From: Anaerolineaceae bacterium
GTDB taxonomy: Bacteria > Chloroflexota > Anaerolineae > Anaerolineales > Anaerolineaceae
Direction: 5' to 3'
DNA: 50,603 nt
Assembly: GCA_019429225.1 (NCBI GenBank)
Contig: JAHYJK010000008.1
Location: 1 to 50,603 of the forward strand
Part shown: in pieces, positions 7,761 to 16,054 of the stretch
Layout: each line of letters opens with the position of its first letter
How positions within the stretch are numbered: the stretch's first letter is position 1
Notes under the pieces: model-generated
Databases searched by the model: none
Told to the model about the DNA's origin: nothing
Seen by the model: the letters and a program-made list of their open reading frames with translations, nothing else
Translations under genes and position numbers: made by a program

Positions 7761-8455
7761 AAAAATCCATTGCTGGTCTGGTTTTCATTGTAATTCTTGC
7801 TGCAGTGCTGGCATACTATTTTTTATTTGATCGCCTGGATATAACCAGTCGTTCATCAAGAGTAATAGAATGGATCCGATACGCCGAAAATCATCCAGAT
7901 TGGGCAATTCAGGCTGGTGATCGTTGTAACGATGCACCATTCAGTATACCGACCAGTGGTTACATCGGATTTCTTTGGGATGATTCCTTTCGACCAGGAC
8001 ACCACCACTCCGGCCTTGATATTTTTGGAGGTACAAAAAACGGAATCACACCCATCTATGCTGCCTATGATGGTTACTTAACCCGCCAATCCGATTGGAA
8101 ATCAACCGTTATTATTCGCATCCCCGCAGATCCTTTGCAACCAGGCCGGCAAATCTGGACATATTACACCCATATGGCTGATGAACAGGGCAATGATTTT
8201 ATTTCAGAGGATTTTCCACCGGGCACCAGTGAAGTTTTCGTAAAAGCTGGAACTTTCTTAGGGTATCAGGGTAATTTTTCAGGTACACCTGGGAATCCTA
8301 CCGGGGTTCATCTACACTTTTCCATTGTAGAAGATGATGGTGAAGGTCAATTTCTAAATGAAACCATGATTGAAAACACCCTCGATCCTTCTCCCTATTT
8401 CAATATCATGCTGGATGCCAACCAATCTCCACCAGACATACCGATTTGTCCTTGA
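7757..8455 (+). CDS. M23-family (lysostaphin/LytM-like) metallopeptidase, membrane-anchored
   Basis: 232 residues if started at the TTG (7757) that overlaps the miaB stop in the sequence TTGA; this gives a natural N-terminus (MKKSIAG...) followed by a TM/signal segment. An in-frame ATG at 7718 would add 13 residues and overlap miaB by 43 bp. The catalytic domain shows the M23 zinc signatures: HHSGLD (H-x3-D, ~90) and GVHLHFSI (HxH, ~195), plus a middle His in YYTHMAD. These enzymes cleave peptidoglycan cross-links or act as scaffolds; the retained ligands suggest an active one. The C-terminus is short and lacks LysM or SH3 domains. Confidence 0.87.
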   Translation: MKKSIAGLVFIVILAAVLAYYFLFDRLDITSRSSRVIEWIRYAENHPDWAIQAGDRCNDAPFSIPTSGYIGFLWDDSFRPGHHHSGLDIFGGTKNGITPIYAAYDGYLTRQSDWKSTVIIRIPADPLQPGRQIWTYYTHMADEQGNDFISEDFPPGTSEVFVKAGTFLGYQGNFSGTPGNPTGVHLHFSIVEDDGEGQFLNETMIENTLDPSPYFNIMLDANQSPPDIPICP

Positions 8456-8494
8456 AATGAAGACCTACATCCATCTTCTCCATCTAATTTGATT

Positions 8495-8515
8495 TATAAT
8501 AATGGCTGTAGCCAT
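8495..8515 (+). promoter_or_regulatory. -10 box with palindrome at the predicted transcription start
   Basis: TATAAT (8495-8500) is followed by the inverted repeat ATGGCT-GT-AGCCAT (8502-8515), which covers the expected transcription start of the AAC(3)-like gene. It could be an operator or a short 5' hairpin. No convincing -35. Confidence 0.45.
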
Positions 8516-8550
8516 AACTTCACCATGCTATTCTCCAGGAGGGAGGATGA

Positions 8551-9369
8551 ATGCTTTCATATCGTGATTTAATTACAGGCTTTAAAAAACTGGGGATCGA
8601 TCAAAATAAGCCAGTTATCCTGCATGCATCTCTATCTTCCTTTGGAGAGGTTCGGGGTGGTGCAGATACCCTATTAGGTGCTACCCTGGCGAGTTTTCAC
8701 TCCGTAATGTCGCCAACATTTACATACAAAAACATGATCATTCCTGAAACAGGACCTGACAACAATGGTCTCGAATATGGATCCGGGCATGATCTCAATA
8801 AAATGGCGGAGTTTTATACCCAGGATATGCCTGCAGATCGATTGATGGGTATCCTGGCTGAGAAAATCCGCTTACATCCTTTAGCGCAGCGTTCTACCCA
8901 TCCAATTCTTTCATTTGCTGGTATTCATCTCTCAGAAGCCATTGATCGACAATCCCTGGAAGAACCTTTAGCGCCTATTCAATGGCTATTAGATCAACAG
9001 GGATACGTGCTGCTCATGGGGGTTGATCACACTTCTAATACCAGCATTCACCTGGCAGAACAAAAAGCAGGTAGAAAATCATTCATTCGTTGGGCGCTGA
9101 CACCTCATGCGATCTATGAATGTCCTGGTTTGACAGGTTGCTCCGATGGTTTCAACCAGGCAACAGATCACCTAGCAGAAATCACGATAATGACAAAAAT
9201 CGGTGATGCAACCATCCAGGCTATTCCTCTGCAGGAGATGGTTGATATCCTTGTGCCAATCATACAAAACGATCCATTTGCCCTCCTTTGTGAAAAAGCA
9301 ACCTGTCCTCGCTGCCAGGCAATTCGTAACCAACAAAATAACCAAACCAGCGAGCACTCTGATGATTAA
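8551..9369 (+). CDS. AAC(3)-family N-acetyltransferase (aminoglycoside 3-N-acetyltransferase fold)
   Basis: 272 residues matching the Antibiotic_NAT family: LHASLSSFGEVRGGADTLLGA near residues 24-45, MSPTFTYKN (~54), STHPILSFAGI (~112) and GVDHTSNTSIHLAE (~152), where the family carries its catalytic His. Such proteins transfer acetyl from acetyl-CoA to an amine. Clinical AAC(3) enzymes modify aminoglycosides, but most chromosomal members have unknown natural substrates, and I would not infer resistance. An unusual C-terminal tail contains CPRCQAIR and a Gln/Asn-rich end. Strong AGGAGGGAGG ribosome site. Stands alone with its own promoter. Confidence 0.85.
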   Translation: MLSYRDLITGFKKLGIDQNKPVILHASLSSFGEVRGGADTLLGATLASFHSVMSPTFTYKNMIIPETGPDNNGLEYGSGHDLNKMAEFYTQDMPADRLMGILAEKIRLHPLAQRSTHPILSFAGIHLSEAIDRQSLEEPLAPIQWLLDQQGYVLLMGVDHTSNTSIHLAEQKAGRKSFIRWALTPHAIYECPGLTGCSDGFNQATDHLAEITIMTKIGDATIQAIPLQEMVDILVPIIQNDPFALLCEKATCPRCQAIRNQQNNQTSEHSDD

Positions 9370-9451
9370 ATTCCTTTATGCTATACTAAATCTCAGACAA
9401 TCGGTGCGATTTTCCAGTCGTTCTGAACATAAAATCGATCATCAGGCTGGA

Positions 9452-9480
9452 GTGACAAACCTTTTCATTTTTTGTATAGT
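9452..9480 (+). promoter_or_regulatory. Candidate promoter of the histidine kinase gene
   Basis: GTGACA (9452-9457), 17-bp spacer, TATAGT (9475-9480). The predicted start near 9487 leaves a ~12-nt leader containing AGGA before ATG 9499. Confidence 0.5.
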
Positions 9481-9498
9481 TTCGATTTCATAGGATAT

Positions 9499-11070
9499 AT
9501 GATGAGCCTTGCTAATACCCAAACCTCATTGGAATTAATTCTAAGAATTAGCCGGGAGCTGGCTACAACGCTGGAACTCGAGGAAGCTTTATCCAAAGTC
9601 ATTCAATTATCAATGGAAAATGTAGGTGCAGAACGTGGCAGTTTAATCGCCGTCAATAACAATCTGGAACCAATTGTCGCCGCCATATTCGCCGATGGTC
9701 ATTTAGTTCCTTACACAATCGAACAGGTCCGTACCATCTTAAGTTTTGGTCTGGCAGGGCAGGTGATTAAAAGCCAGGAACCAGTCTGGATTGTTGATAC
9801 CAGCAAAGATGAACGTTGGTTACGTAGACCAGATGATGCAGCCAATAAGACCGGAGCGAAATCAGCTATCTGTATCGCTTTGAAAGCTCGTGATCAATTG
9901 GTTGGTGTTTTAACGATCGTTCATCCTAAACCAGATTTTTTTAATCAGGATCAGTTTGAGTTATTGCAGACTATTTCCGATCTAGCGGGGATAACCATCC
10001 ATAACGCTATTCTTTATGCATCATTGAACGAGAGCAATCAGCGTTTCCAGGAGCTTTTTGATGACAGTATCGATCCCATCATTATCACGGACTGGGATGG
10101 AAATATTTTGGAAGCAAACCGGCAGGCACGAAATTGTGTAGGTGCCAGTTTTGGTGGACCATTATCCATTTCCATGCAGGATTTTCACCTGGTCAATTGG
10201 GAAGAAGTGGGTGAAAATTTTATTCACTTACAAAGTGGTGAGACTGCGAATTACGAGTCTGAATTTAATTGTTCTGGTCAAAAAATTCTTCCGGTGGAAA
10301 TTCACGTTCGGAAAGTAATCATTAATGAAAAAGAATTGATTCAGTGGACATTACGTGACATCTCTGAACGAAAAGCATTGGATGCGCTACGGGAAGACAT
10401 GATGTCCATGATTTACCATGATTTACGCTCTCCCCTGGCAAACATTATCTCCAGTCTGGATATTCTGGATACATTGCTACCTAAGAATTCTTCCATTACA
10501 CCTGTTTTCCAGATTGCTATGCGATCAACTGACCGCATGCAGCGTTTGATTAATTCCCTGTTGGACATTAAACGTCTGGAAGCAGGTCAACCCATCACCA
10601 ATCCTAAATTTACCAACATGAATACCCTTTTACAGGAATCCGTTGAGGCTTTAGAACCTACCATATCCAGCAAACGTCAAAAAATAGTGTTGGATATCCA
10701 TCCAGATTTACCGCAACTATATGCTGATGAGGGCATGATCAAACGGGTTGTCATTAACTTATTGGAAAATGCGATAAAATTCTCTCCACTGGATGGAAAT
10801 ATTCTACTGGCTGCTTCCTCAGATGAGGAGCAATTATTCATCTCGATCAAAGACAGTGGTCCAGGTATTCCAGACGATGCTCAGGATCGAATTTTTAAAA
10901 AATTTACCCGGCTGGACGCGAAATCTTTTCCAAAAGGAATTGGTTTAGGACTGGCTTTTTGTAAGTTGGCAGTTAATGCACACAACGGAAAAATTTGGGT
11001 AAATAGTACAATTGGGCAGGGTAGCCAGTTCAACATATCGCTGCCTTTGAAAAAAGATCTATCAACTTGA
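9499..11070 (+). CDS. Cytoplasmic sensor histidine kinase (GAF-PAS-HisKA-HATPase)
   Basis: 523 residues from ATG 9499 (9502 is equally possible); a TTG at 9472 lies inside the promoter and is unlikely. No TM helices, so the kinase is soluble. An N-terminal GAF domain (~10-180: ISRELATTLELEEAL ... VGVLTIVHPKPDFF) is followed by a PAS domain (~185-300: FQELFDDSIDPIIITDWDGNILEANRQA). The HisKA H-box has the phospho-acceptor His in YHDLRSPLANI (~312). The HATPase N box is VINLLENAIKFSP, G1 is DSGPGIPDD, and G2 is GIGLGLAFCKLA. No response regulator gene is adjacent, so the partner is unknown. The MBL-fold gene follows after 16 bp. Confidence 0.92.
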   Translation: MMSLANTQTSLELILRISRELATTLELEEALSKVIQLSMENVGAERGSLIAVNNNLEPIVAAIFADGHLVPYTIEQVRTILSFGLAGQVIKSQEPVWIVDTSKDERWLRRPDDAANKTGAKSAICIALKARDQLVGVLTIVHPKPDFFNQDQFELLQTISDLAGITIHNAILYASLNESNQRFQELFDDSIDPIIITDWDGNILEANRQARNCVGASFGGPLSISMQDFHLVNWEEVGENFIHLQSGETANYESEFNCSGQKILPVEIHVRKVIINEKELIQWTLRDISERKALDALREDMMSMIYHDLRSPLANIISSLDILDTLLPKNSSITPVFQIAMRSTDRMQRLINSLLDIKRLEAGQPITNPKFTNMNTLLQESVEALEPTISSKRQKIVLDIHPDLPQLYADEGMIKRVVINLLENAIKFSPLDGNILLAASSDEEQLFISIKDSGPGIPDDAQDRIFKKFTRLDAKSFPKGIGLGLAFCKLAVNAHNGKIWVNSTIGQGSQFNISLPLKKDLST

Positions 11071-11086
11071 AGCTTAGAGGTATTAA

Positions 11087-11950
11087 ATGCAAGAAATCGT
11101 TAATCGAGTCTTTATCGAAACCCATTATCCCGGTGTCACCTTGGGAGCCATCAGCCGTGAACATGGTCTGATTCTGGTGGATTCTCCCTTCCGTCAGGAC
11201 GACACGCGCTCCTGGCGATCATCTTTACTCAATCTGGGTGGCGGTGTTGCCCGTATTCTGGTTCAGATGGATGCTCATATTGATCGTTCCATGGGTGCTA
11301 AAGCCATGGAATGCACCATTCTCAGTCATATCGAAGCTGCGAATGTGTTTCAAAATCGCCCTGCTTCCATCAAAGCGCAAACACTGGATGCCGGTGCTGA
11401 ATGGGAAAATTACAATGGGCTTGGCAGCATTCGTTGGGGCACACCTCACATTACTTTTAGTGACCATATGTTTCTACACTGGGATGAGAATTTGGTGGAA
11501 TTGGATTACCGCCCCGGAATCGCAGATGGATCCATATGGGTTGATCTTCCTGTAGAGAAAGTATTGTTCCTCGGCGATGCCGTGGTCAGCAAACAATCAC
11601 CATTTCTGAGTGATGCAGATTTACCTTTATGGATTGAGCACTTGAAATCCCTCTTTTCTAAAAAATATCAGGAATACTTTTTTGTGAGTGGTCGTGATGG
11701 TCTGGTCACGCTTGATGATGTTCACAACCAAATTGAATTCTTAAGTGAAATAAATGAAAAAGTACAGGATCTTGCTGCACAGAAATCATCATTGGATGCG
11801 GTCGGCAAATTGGTTCCGGATTTGATGAAAAAACTGGCACACCTTCCAGCCAAATATTACCAATTACACGAAAAACGATTAACTTATGGATTGCAGATGT
11901 ATTATGCCCATCGTTATCTGGACAAACCATCCAAAAAAGAGGCGAATTGA
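11087..11950 (+). CDS. Metallo-beta-lactamase-fold protein with degenerate metal-binding motif
   Basis: 287 residues with an MBL-like start (VFIETHYPGVTLGAISREHGLILVDSPF, a two-strand opening with the DSP turn) and later LFLGDAVVSKQSPF, matching motif D of the fold. The usual HxHxDH is replaced: aligned with a typical THAHIDHSLGA, this protein reads MDAHIDRSMGA (~61-71), so the first and last His are Asp and Arg. The distal His site also appears lost (VSGRDGLV). A metal-free or altered-metal protein is inferred. A helical C-terminal ~80 residues are added. AGAGG ribosome site; the asparaginase gene overlaps its stop by 4 bp, indicating translational coupling. Confidence 0.75.
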   Translation: MQEIVNRVFIETHYPGVTLGAISREHGLILVDSPFRQDDTRSWRSSLLNLGGGVARILVQMDAHIDRSMGAKAMECTILSHIEAANVFQNRPASIKAQTLDAGAEWENYNGLGSIRWGTPHITFSDHMFLHWDENLVELDYRPGIADGSIWVDLPVEKVLFLGDAVVSKQSPFLSDADLPLWIEHLKSLFSKKYQEYFFVSGRDGLVTLDDVHNQIEFLSEINEKVQDLAAQKSSLDAVGKLVPDLMKKLAHLPAKYYQLHEKRLTYGLQMYYAHRYLDKPSKKEAN

Positions 11951-13032
11951 TCAGTACATCCAAAAAATTAAAAAAAGAACAGGTTTTTAGTCCACAATCC
12001 TATCTGCCCATAGTCCATGCCACCCGCGGAGAACTGGTGGAATCCATTCATTGGGGCGCCATTGCGGTAGTTGATAAATTTGGCCATCTGTTCGCTTCTT
12101 ATGGTGATCCAGATCTGGTGGCTTACCTACGCTCCTCCTCCAAACCCTTTCAGGCACTGCCTTTAATCGAACTGGGCGGAGTTGAGCAATTTGATCTGAG
12201 CGACCAGGAAATTTCGCTCATGTGTGCTTCCCACCGTGGATTGGATATCCACATTGAAGTTCTCGAAAAATTACAGGCAAAGATCGGTGTTCAGGAATCC
12301 GATTTGACGTGTGGCACCCATCCCATCAGCGATAAACCGACTGCCACAGCCATGTTATTGCGGGGGGAAGAACCCGGTCAAAATCGACACAACTGTTCCG
12401 GTAAACATACCAATTTTCTGGCACAAGCAATTCTACGAGGAAAAACGATAAAAAACTATATCAACCTGGAGCATCCGGTTCAGGAACTGGTAGTAAAAAC
12501 TTTCTCTGAAATGTCTCATATGCCAGTAGATGAAATTTACAGTGGCATTGATGGCTGTTCTGTACCAGTCTTTGGCGTTCCGTTGCGAAATGCCGGCTGG
12601 AGCTTTGCCAGTTTGTGTGATCCCTCAGATCTGGCTCCTCAACGAGCACAGGCTTGCCAGAGAATCACAACAGCCATGACCAATGCCCCGGAAATGGTAT
12701 CGGGGCCCGGGCAATTTGATACTGAATTGATGAAAATTGGACGCGGAAAAATCATCGCAAAAGGGGGAGCAGAAGGTTATCAGAGCATCGGTTTATTACC
12801 GGGAGCATTCGGTAGCGATAGTCCAGCCCTGGGTATCGTCTTCAAAATTGCCGATGGTGATAGCATTGGTCGTGCACGACCTTTGGTTGGAATTGAAATT
12901 CTACGCCAGCTCGGCGCACTGGATAACGAACAAATTCAGGCTCTCTCAGCTTTTGATACCCGACCCATAACGAACTGGCGTAAATTGGATGTTGGTGAGC
13001 TGAAACCTGTATTTCAATTGCATTTCCATTAA
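11947..13032 (+). CDS. Asparaginase (bacterial L-asparaginase II / PF06089 family)
   Basis: 361 residues from a TTG that overlaps the upstream stop as TTGA. No ATG occurs until well inside the conserved domain, so the TTG is the best start. Family signatures: RGELVESIHWGAIAVVD, SSSKPFQALPLI (~63-74), MCASHRG, HNCSGKHTNFL (~150), GIDGCSVPVFGVPL (~200) and GQFDTELM...KGGAEG (~255-277). This group (as in Rhizobium etli AnsA-like enzymes) hydrolyses asparagine to aspartate and is unrelated to E. coli AnsB. Cytoplasmic, no signal peptide. Pairing with the MBL-like protein suggests a common, unknown role. Confidence 0.87.
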   Translation: MISTSKKLKKEQVFSPQSYLPIVHATRGELVESIHWGAIAVVDKFGHLFASYGDPDLVAYLRSSSKPFQALPLIELGGVEQFDLSDQEISLMCASHRGLDIHIEVLEKLQAKIGVQESDLTCGTHPISDKPTATAMLLRGEEPGQNRHNCSGKHTNFLAQAILRGKTIKNYINLEHPVQELVVKTFSEMSHMPVDEIYSGIDGCSVPVFGVPLRNAGWSFASLCDPSDLAPQRAQACQRITTAMTNAPEMVSGPGQFDTELMKIGRGKIIAKGGAEGYQSIGLLPGAFGSDSPALGIVFKIADGDSIGRARPLVGIEILRQLGALDNEQIQALSAFDTRPITNWRKLDVGELKPVFQLHFH

Positions 13033-13073
13033 TCTTCTCAAAAGAGGGTTAAAGACAGGAGATAAGCAATAAC

Positions 13074-13751
13074 ATGCAACAGAACCTGGATTCATTAAGA
13101 GAAAAAGCGATTGTCGTTTATGATCGCCTTTTGGACTTGTTTGGCTTACCCGAATGGCGCGATCCCCTGCCAGCCATTGATGAGCTTGTATCCACCATTC
13201 TTTCCCAGAACACCAACGATAAAAATCGCGATGTAGCTTTTAATGCCCTCATCGCTCGTTTCCCAACCTGGGAAGAAGTTCGCGATGCTGATACTGATGA
13301 AGTGATCAATGAAATACGTCCAGCGGGGCTTGCCAACCAGAAAGGCCCCCGAATGCAACAGGTTCTGCGCCAGATAACAGAAGAACGCGGTGAACTCAAT
13401 CTGGATTTTTTGAAAGATTATGCAGCCGAAGATGCACTTGCCTGGTTAACCCGCTTTAATGGGGTTGGACCTAAGACAGCTTCCATTGTGCTCCAATTTG
13501 CCCTGGGCATTCCTGCTTTCCCGGTCGACACCCATATTTACCGTGTGAGTGGCAGATTAGGCTTGCGTCCCGATAAAATGACAGCCGATCAGGCGCATCC
13601 TCATCTGGCAGCCCTGTTTCCACCCGAGACCTATGGACCAGGGCATCTCAATTTGATCCGCCTGGGTCGTGAGATCTGCCTGGCACGCAAACCAAAATGC
13701 GAGCAATGTCCTTTGACCGATCTTTGTGATTATTACCATTCCAGCGAATAA
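13074..13751 (+). CDS. nth: Endonuclease III-like DNA glycosylase/AP lyase
   Basis: 225 residues. Base-excision repair enzyme for oxidised pyrimidines. The helix-hairpin-helix is LTRFNGVGPKTASIVL (~125-140) with the catalytic Lys in GPKTA, and the catalytic Asp is in FPVDTHIYRVSGRLGL (~150). The C-terminal [4Fe-4S] cluster motif C-x6-C-x2-C-x5-C is complete (CLARKPKCEQCPLTDLC, ~202-218). The N-terminal LVSTILSQNTND matches the family LLSAQTTD. AGGAGA ribosome site about 15 nt before ATG. Ends 16 bp from the convergent Nudix gene. Confidence 0.93.
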   Translation: MQQNLDSLREKAIVVYDRLLDLFGLPEWRDPLPAIDELVSTILSQNTNDKNRDVAFNALIARFPTWEEVRDADTDEVINEIRPAGLANQKGPRMQQVLRQITEERGELNLDFLKDYAAEDALAWLTRFNGVGPKTASIVLQFALGIPAFPVDTHIYRVSGRLGLRPDKMTADQAHPHLAALFPPETYGPGHLNLIRLGREICLARKPKCEQCPLTDLCDYYHSSE

Positions 13752-13767
13752 AGAAGCAAGCAGGATT

Positions 13768-14397
13768 TTAGATTTCTTCCAGTGAAACCCCATCCAGTTG
13801 AAGCACCCATTCCGCCTGTTCACCCATCAATTCAGGAATAGCATTCAAATCCACCCAATAGCACTGAAAAACATTTCCACGATCCGATTCAGTTTTCCAG
13901 TATTCAGGTGTGTCTTCCTCAACCTTAAGTAGATAAAAATGTCGACGGATTTCGCGTGTCAGAGCGTCACCTGGCAGCCAGCCTTCCAGTTCTAATAAAA
14001 GGAGAGGGGGTTCTTTATTCAGGTCATACTCTGCATACTTTACGTGGGTAAAACCCACCTTCCGCTCAAATGTCTGCATAAGCAATCCACGATTGCATAA
14101 TGGTCCATTCCGTTTGGCTGCCTGGGCTGGCCATGAGTAGCATCGCAACGTTTGAGTCAGATATGCTTCATTTGGACCGGTGAATTGCAAAGTTTCACCC
14201 AATTTACTGATCAGTTTTAGTTTGGAAAGTCCTGTTTCTTCTTTGACTTCCCGCAACAATGCTTCTTCTAATGTTTCATTCTCTTCCACGGTTCCTGCTG
14301 GAATTTGTATGCCTGCAGTGGGATGGGAAAAAACAAGCAGTTGGGGAATGCCATTCTTTTTTCTAATTAAAAATGCTGTTACTTTTTCGATCATCAT
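13768..14397 (-). CDS. Nudix hydrolase
   Basis: 209 residues. The Nudix box G-x5-E-x7-REVxEExGU is intact (GTVEENETLEEALLREVKEETGL, ~35-57), so metal-dependent cleavage of a nucleoside-diphosphate-linked substrate is expected. The N-terminal MIEKVTAFLIRKKNGIPQLLVF is a standard Nudix first strand. The ~120 residues after the box are long and may hold a second substrate-recognition region; I do not recognise the subfamily. The ATG shares one base with the stop codon of the upstream M55 gene (TAATG), so the two are cotranscribed. Confidence 0.88.
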   Translation of the reverse strand: MMIEKVTAFLIRKKNGIPQLLVFSHPTAGIQIPAGTVEENETLEEALLREVKEETGLSKLKLISKLGETLQFTGPNEAYLTQTLRCYSWPAQAAKRNGPLCNRGLLMQTFERKVGFTHVKYAEYDLNKEPPLLLLELEGWLPGDALTREIRRHFYLLKVEEDTPEYWKTESDRGNVFQCYWVDLNAIPELMGEQAEWVLQLDGVSLEEI

Positions 14398-15218
14398 TAA
14401 CCTGCTAAACCAACCACAGTTCTGAATGTTCGGTAAGCGGCTGGCATATCTTCAGATTGAAAAACAATATCTCTGGCAGAGATTCGTTGCACTCCTGGAA
14501 CAATCTGTGCCCGATCTGCTAATTCTGTCGATTTGAGCTCAACTTTTCCCTGAATGGGTTGTTTTACCTTAAACACCGGGGAGCCTTCACCGTTCTGGTA
14601 AGCCTGAATAGCCAACCGGGCACCTTCCCGAATCAAATTCTGCGCTTCTTTGGGGTGCAAACAATCAGCCGAAAAGCGGCTATTCGCTTGCTTAACCACG
14701 ACCGATTGAATGCGTGGAATAAGTTCTTTGGCTTCGTGATTGACGGCCAGATCGCCGGATATCATCAGAATGGGGACATTGAAATGACCAGCCAGAGCGG
14801 CATTCAAACCTGTCTCGCCCACCAGATAATCATTCAGCCATACATTACCAACGACGATATTTGACCAGGTATGATCAAGAATCGCAAGCTGTGTACCCAC
14901 ACGAGCATGATACCCTATAAAAAAGGCAACATCAACATCCTGATCAATCCCCTGTAACATTGAATATGGCTTTGGAGATCCACAATTTAATCTTGCTCTG
15001 GGGTCAAGTAAATCAATCATGATATTATCACCGTTCCAATGACCATCTGAAACGATAACTTCATCCACACCGGACTCCATCGCACCGCTGATTGCTGCAT
15101 TCACGTCTTCTGTCATGATTCGACGAAAGCGTTGCCATTCTGAAGTACCTGGCTTTACCTGTTCCCAATTCACTACCCCACTAACACCTTCCATATCTGC
15201 AGCAATCAATAATTTCAT
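14397..15218 (-). CDS. M55-family D-aminopeptidase (DppA-like)
   Basis: 273 residues. The zinc site and fold follow Bacillus DppA: AADMEGVSG (~6-14) with the Asp-x-Glu pair, SDGHWNGDN (~57-65), FFIGYHARVGT (~100-110) and GNVWLNDYLVGETGLNAALAGH (~125-145). DppA releases D-alanine from D-amino-acid dipeptides and is thought to use cell-wall-derived peptides. AAAGGAG sits 5 nt before ATG. First gene of a two-gene unit with the Nudix hydrolase. No dpp-type oligopeptide transporter is next to it here. Confidence 0.9.
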   Translation of the reverse strand: MKLLIAADMEGVSGVVNWEQVKPGTSEWQRFRRIMTEDVNAAISGAMESGVDEVIVSDGHWNGDNIMIDLLDPRARLNCGSPKPYSMLQGIDQDVDVAFFIGYHARVGTQLAILDHTWSNIVVGNVWLNDYLVGETGLNAALAGHFNVPILMISGDLAVNHEAKELIPRIQSVVVKQANSRFSADCLHPKEAQNLIREGARLAIQAYQNGEGSPVFKVKQPIQGKVELKSTELADRAQIVPGVQRISARDIVFQSEDMPAAYRTFRTVVGLAG

Positions 15219-15294
15219 ATGGCTCCTTTATCAAATTCTTGATCTTTTTCGCTCAAATTTAAGTATACTACGCCTGTTTAAATCATGGAAATAC

Positions 15295-15318
15295 GGACTA
15301 GTTAGACACTTATAGTCC
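15295..15318. repeat. Short inverted repeat in the M55/fmdB intergenic region
   Basis: GGACTA (15295-15300) and TAGTCC (15313-15318) flank a 12-nt loop. It lies between the divergent M55 and FmdB genes. No U-run; an operator is possible but unproven. Confidence 0.3.
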
Positions 15319-15417
15319 AGAATGGTCAAAGGGATTCCATTTTAGGTTTTGGTTTGTTTTTTCCCGCTTACCTGAATTATGTATTATAAATATTTTATTA
15401 ATAACAGCTTTGGTATC

Positions 15418-15445
15418 TTGTTTTTTCCTTTTAAAGTGTTACAAT
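15418..15445 (+). promoter_or_regulatory. Candidate fmdB promoter
   Basis: TTGTTT (15418-15423), 16-bp spacer, TACAAT (15440-15445); predicted start near 15452, 33 nt before the ATG, with AGAGG just upstream of the gene. Confidence 0.5.
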
Positions 15446-15484
15446 TTCAAATCGGAAAGTAAAGATTATAAGTAGAGGTTAAAA

Positions 15485-15817
15485 ATGCCAGTATATACCT
15501 ATCGGTGTGACAACTGTGGCGTACAATTTGATAGAAGACAGGCTTTCACAGATCCATTATTAAAAGTGTGTCCGGATTGTGGGAAGAAAGCCTTACATAA
15601 GGTCTACACACCTGTTGGTATTGTGTTCAAGGGTTCAGGGTTTTATGCCACGGATCACCGCTCTCCATCAGGCCAGAGTAAAACGAAATCTTCACATGAA
15701 GAAAAATCTTCAACCAGCGGTGCAAGTGAATCACCATCCCATGATTCAAGTTCCAAAAAGAGCTCAGAGAGCAGCACAGAAAAAAACACTTCAGGCTCCA
15801 ATTCGAACCCAAATTAA
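15485..15817 (+). CDS. FmdB-family zinc-ribbon protein with Ser-rich tail
   Basis: 110 residues. The N-terminal ~45 residues are the FmdB/CxxC_CxxC_SSSS regulatory zinc ribbon: MPVYTYRCDNCG ... VCPDCGKKALHKVY, with two CxxC pairs (C8/C11 and C29/C32). The family is named after a putative regulator of formamidase; in most bacteria its role is unknown. The following PVGIVFKGSGFYATD is also typical. From ~60 to the end it is an unstructured Ser/Lys/Thr-rich tail (KSSHEEKSSTSGASE). Single-gene unit between its own promoter and an intrinsic terminator. Confidence 0.92.
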   Translation: MPVYTYRCDNCGVQFDRRQAFTDPLLKVCPDCGKKALHKVYTPVGIVFKGSGFYATDHRSPSGQSKTKSSHEEKSSTSGASESPSHDSSSKKSSESSTEKNTSGSNSNPN

Positions 15818-15850
15818 ACAGATGCGATCAAAATAAATTCGATTTGATCG

Positions 15851-15874
15851 AACCCGGTTCCGCCGGGTTTTCTT
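15851..15874 (+). terminator. Intrinsic terminator after fmdB
   Basis: AACCCGG (15851-15857), 5-nt loop, CCGGGTT (15863-15869), then TTCTTATT. A second short inverted repeat, TTCGA/TCGAA, precedes it at 15838-15852. Confidence 0.85.
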
Positions 15875-15983
15875 ATTAAAGAAAATCTGGTATGATCCTT
15901 TCTGGACGAAATACGTCATCGAAAATTATTAAATTAAGTGTCAAATTTTTCAAATCGGGAAGATTTAGACGGTAAATGATAGC

Positions 15984-16034
15984 TTTTGATAGTAAATAAT
16001 GGTCATTTTGATAGTCAATGCATGGGTTGCCCCC
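15984..16034 (+). promoter_or_regulatory. Direct repeats and GGG/CCC leader element before the 46-aa gene
   Basis: Two copies of TTTTGATAGT (15984-15993 and 16006-16015), 22 bp apart, which is about two helical turns. GGGTTGCCCCC (16024-16034) follows. The 12-mer TTTTGATAGTCA also occurs upstream of the gene at 1202 (1037-1048), which has a similar GGGTGCCCCCC in its leader. A shared regulator is possible. No clear -35/-10 pair is visible. Confidence 0.35.
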
Positions 16035-16054
16035 TTATCCTGAACGAGGTTTAA

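Noticed and set aside
8551-9369. Aminoglycoside resistance gene
   Set aside because: The fold is right, but chromosomal AAC(3)-like proteins are widespread with unknown substrates and there is no mobile context.
13118-13399. Antisense ORFs within nth and within other conserved genes
   Set aside because: No ribosome site or recognisable domain; they follow from codon bias of the sense gene.
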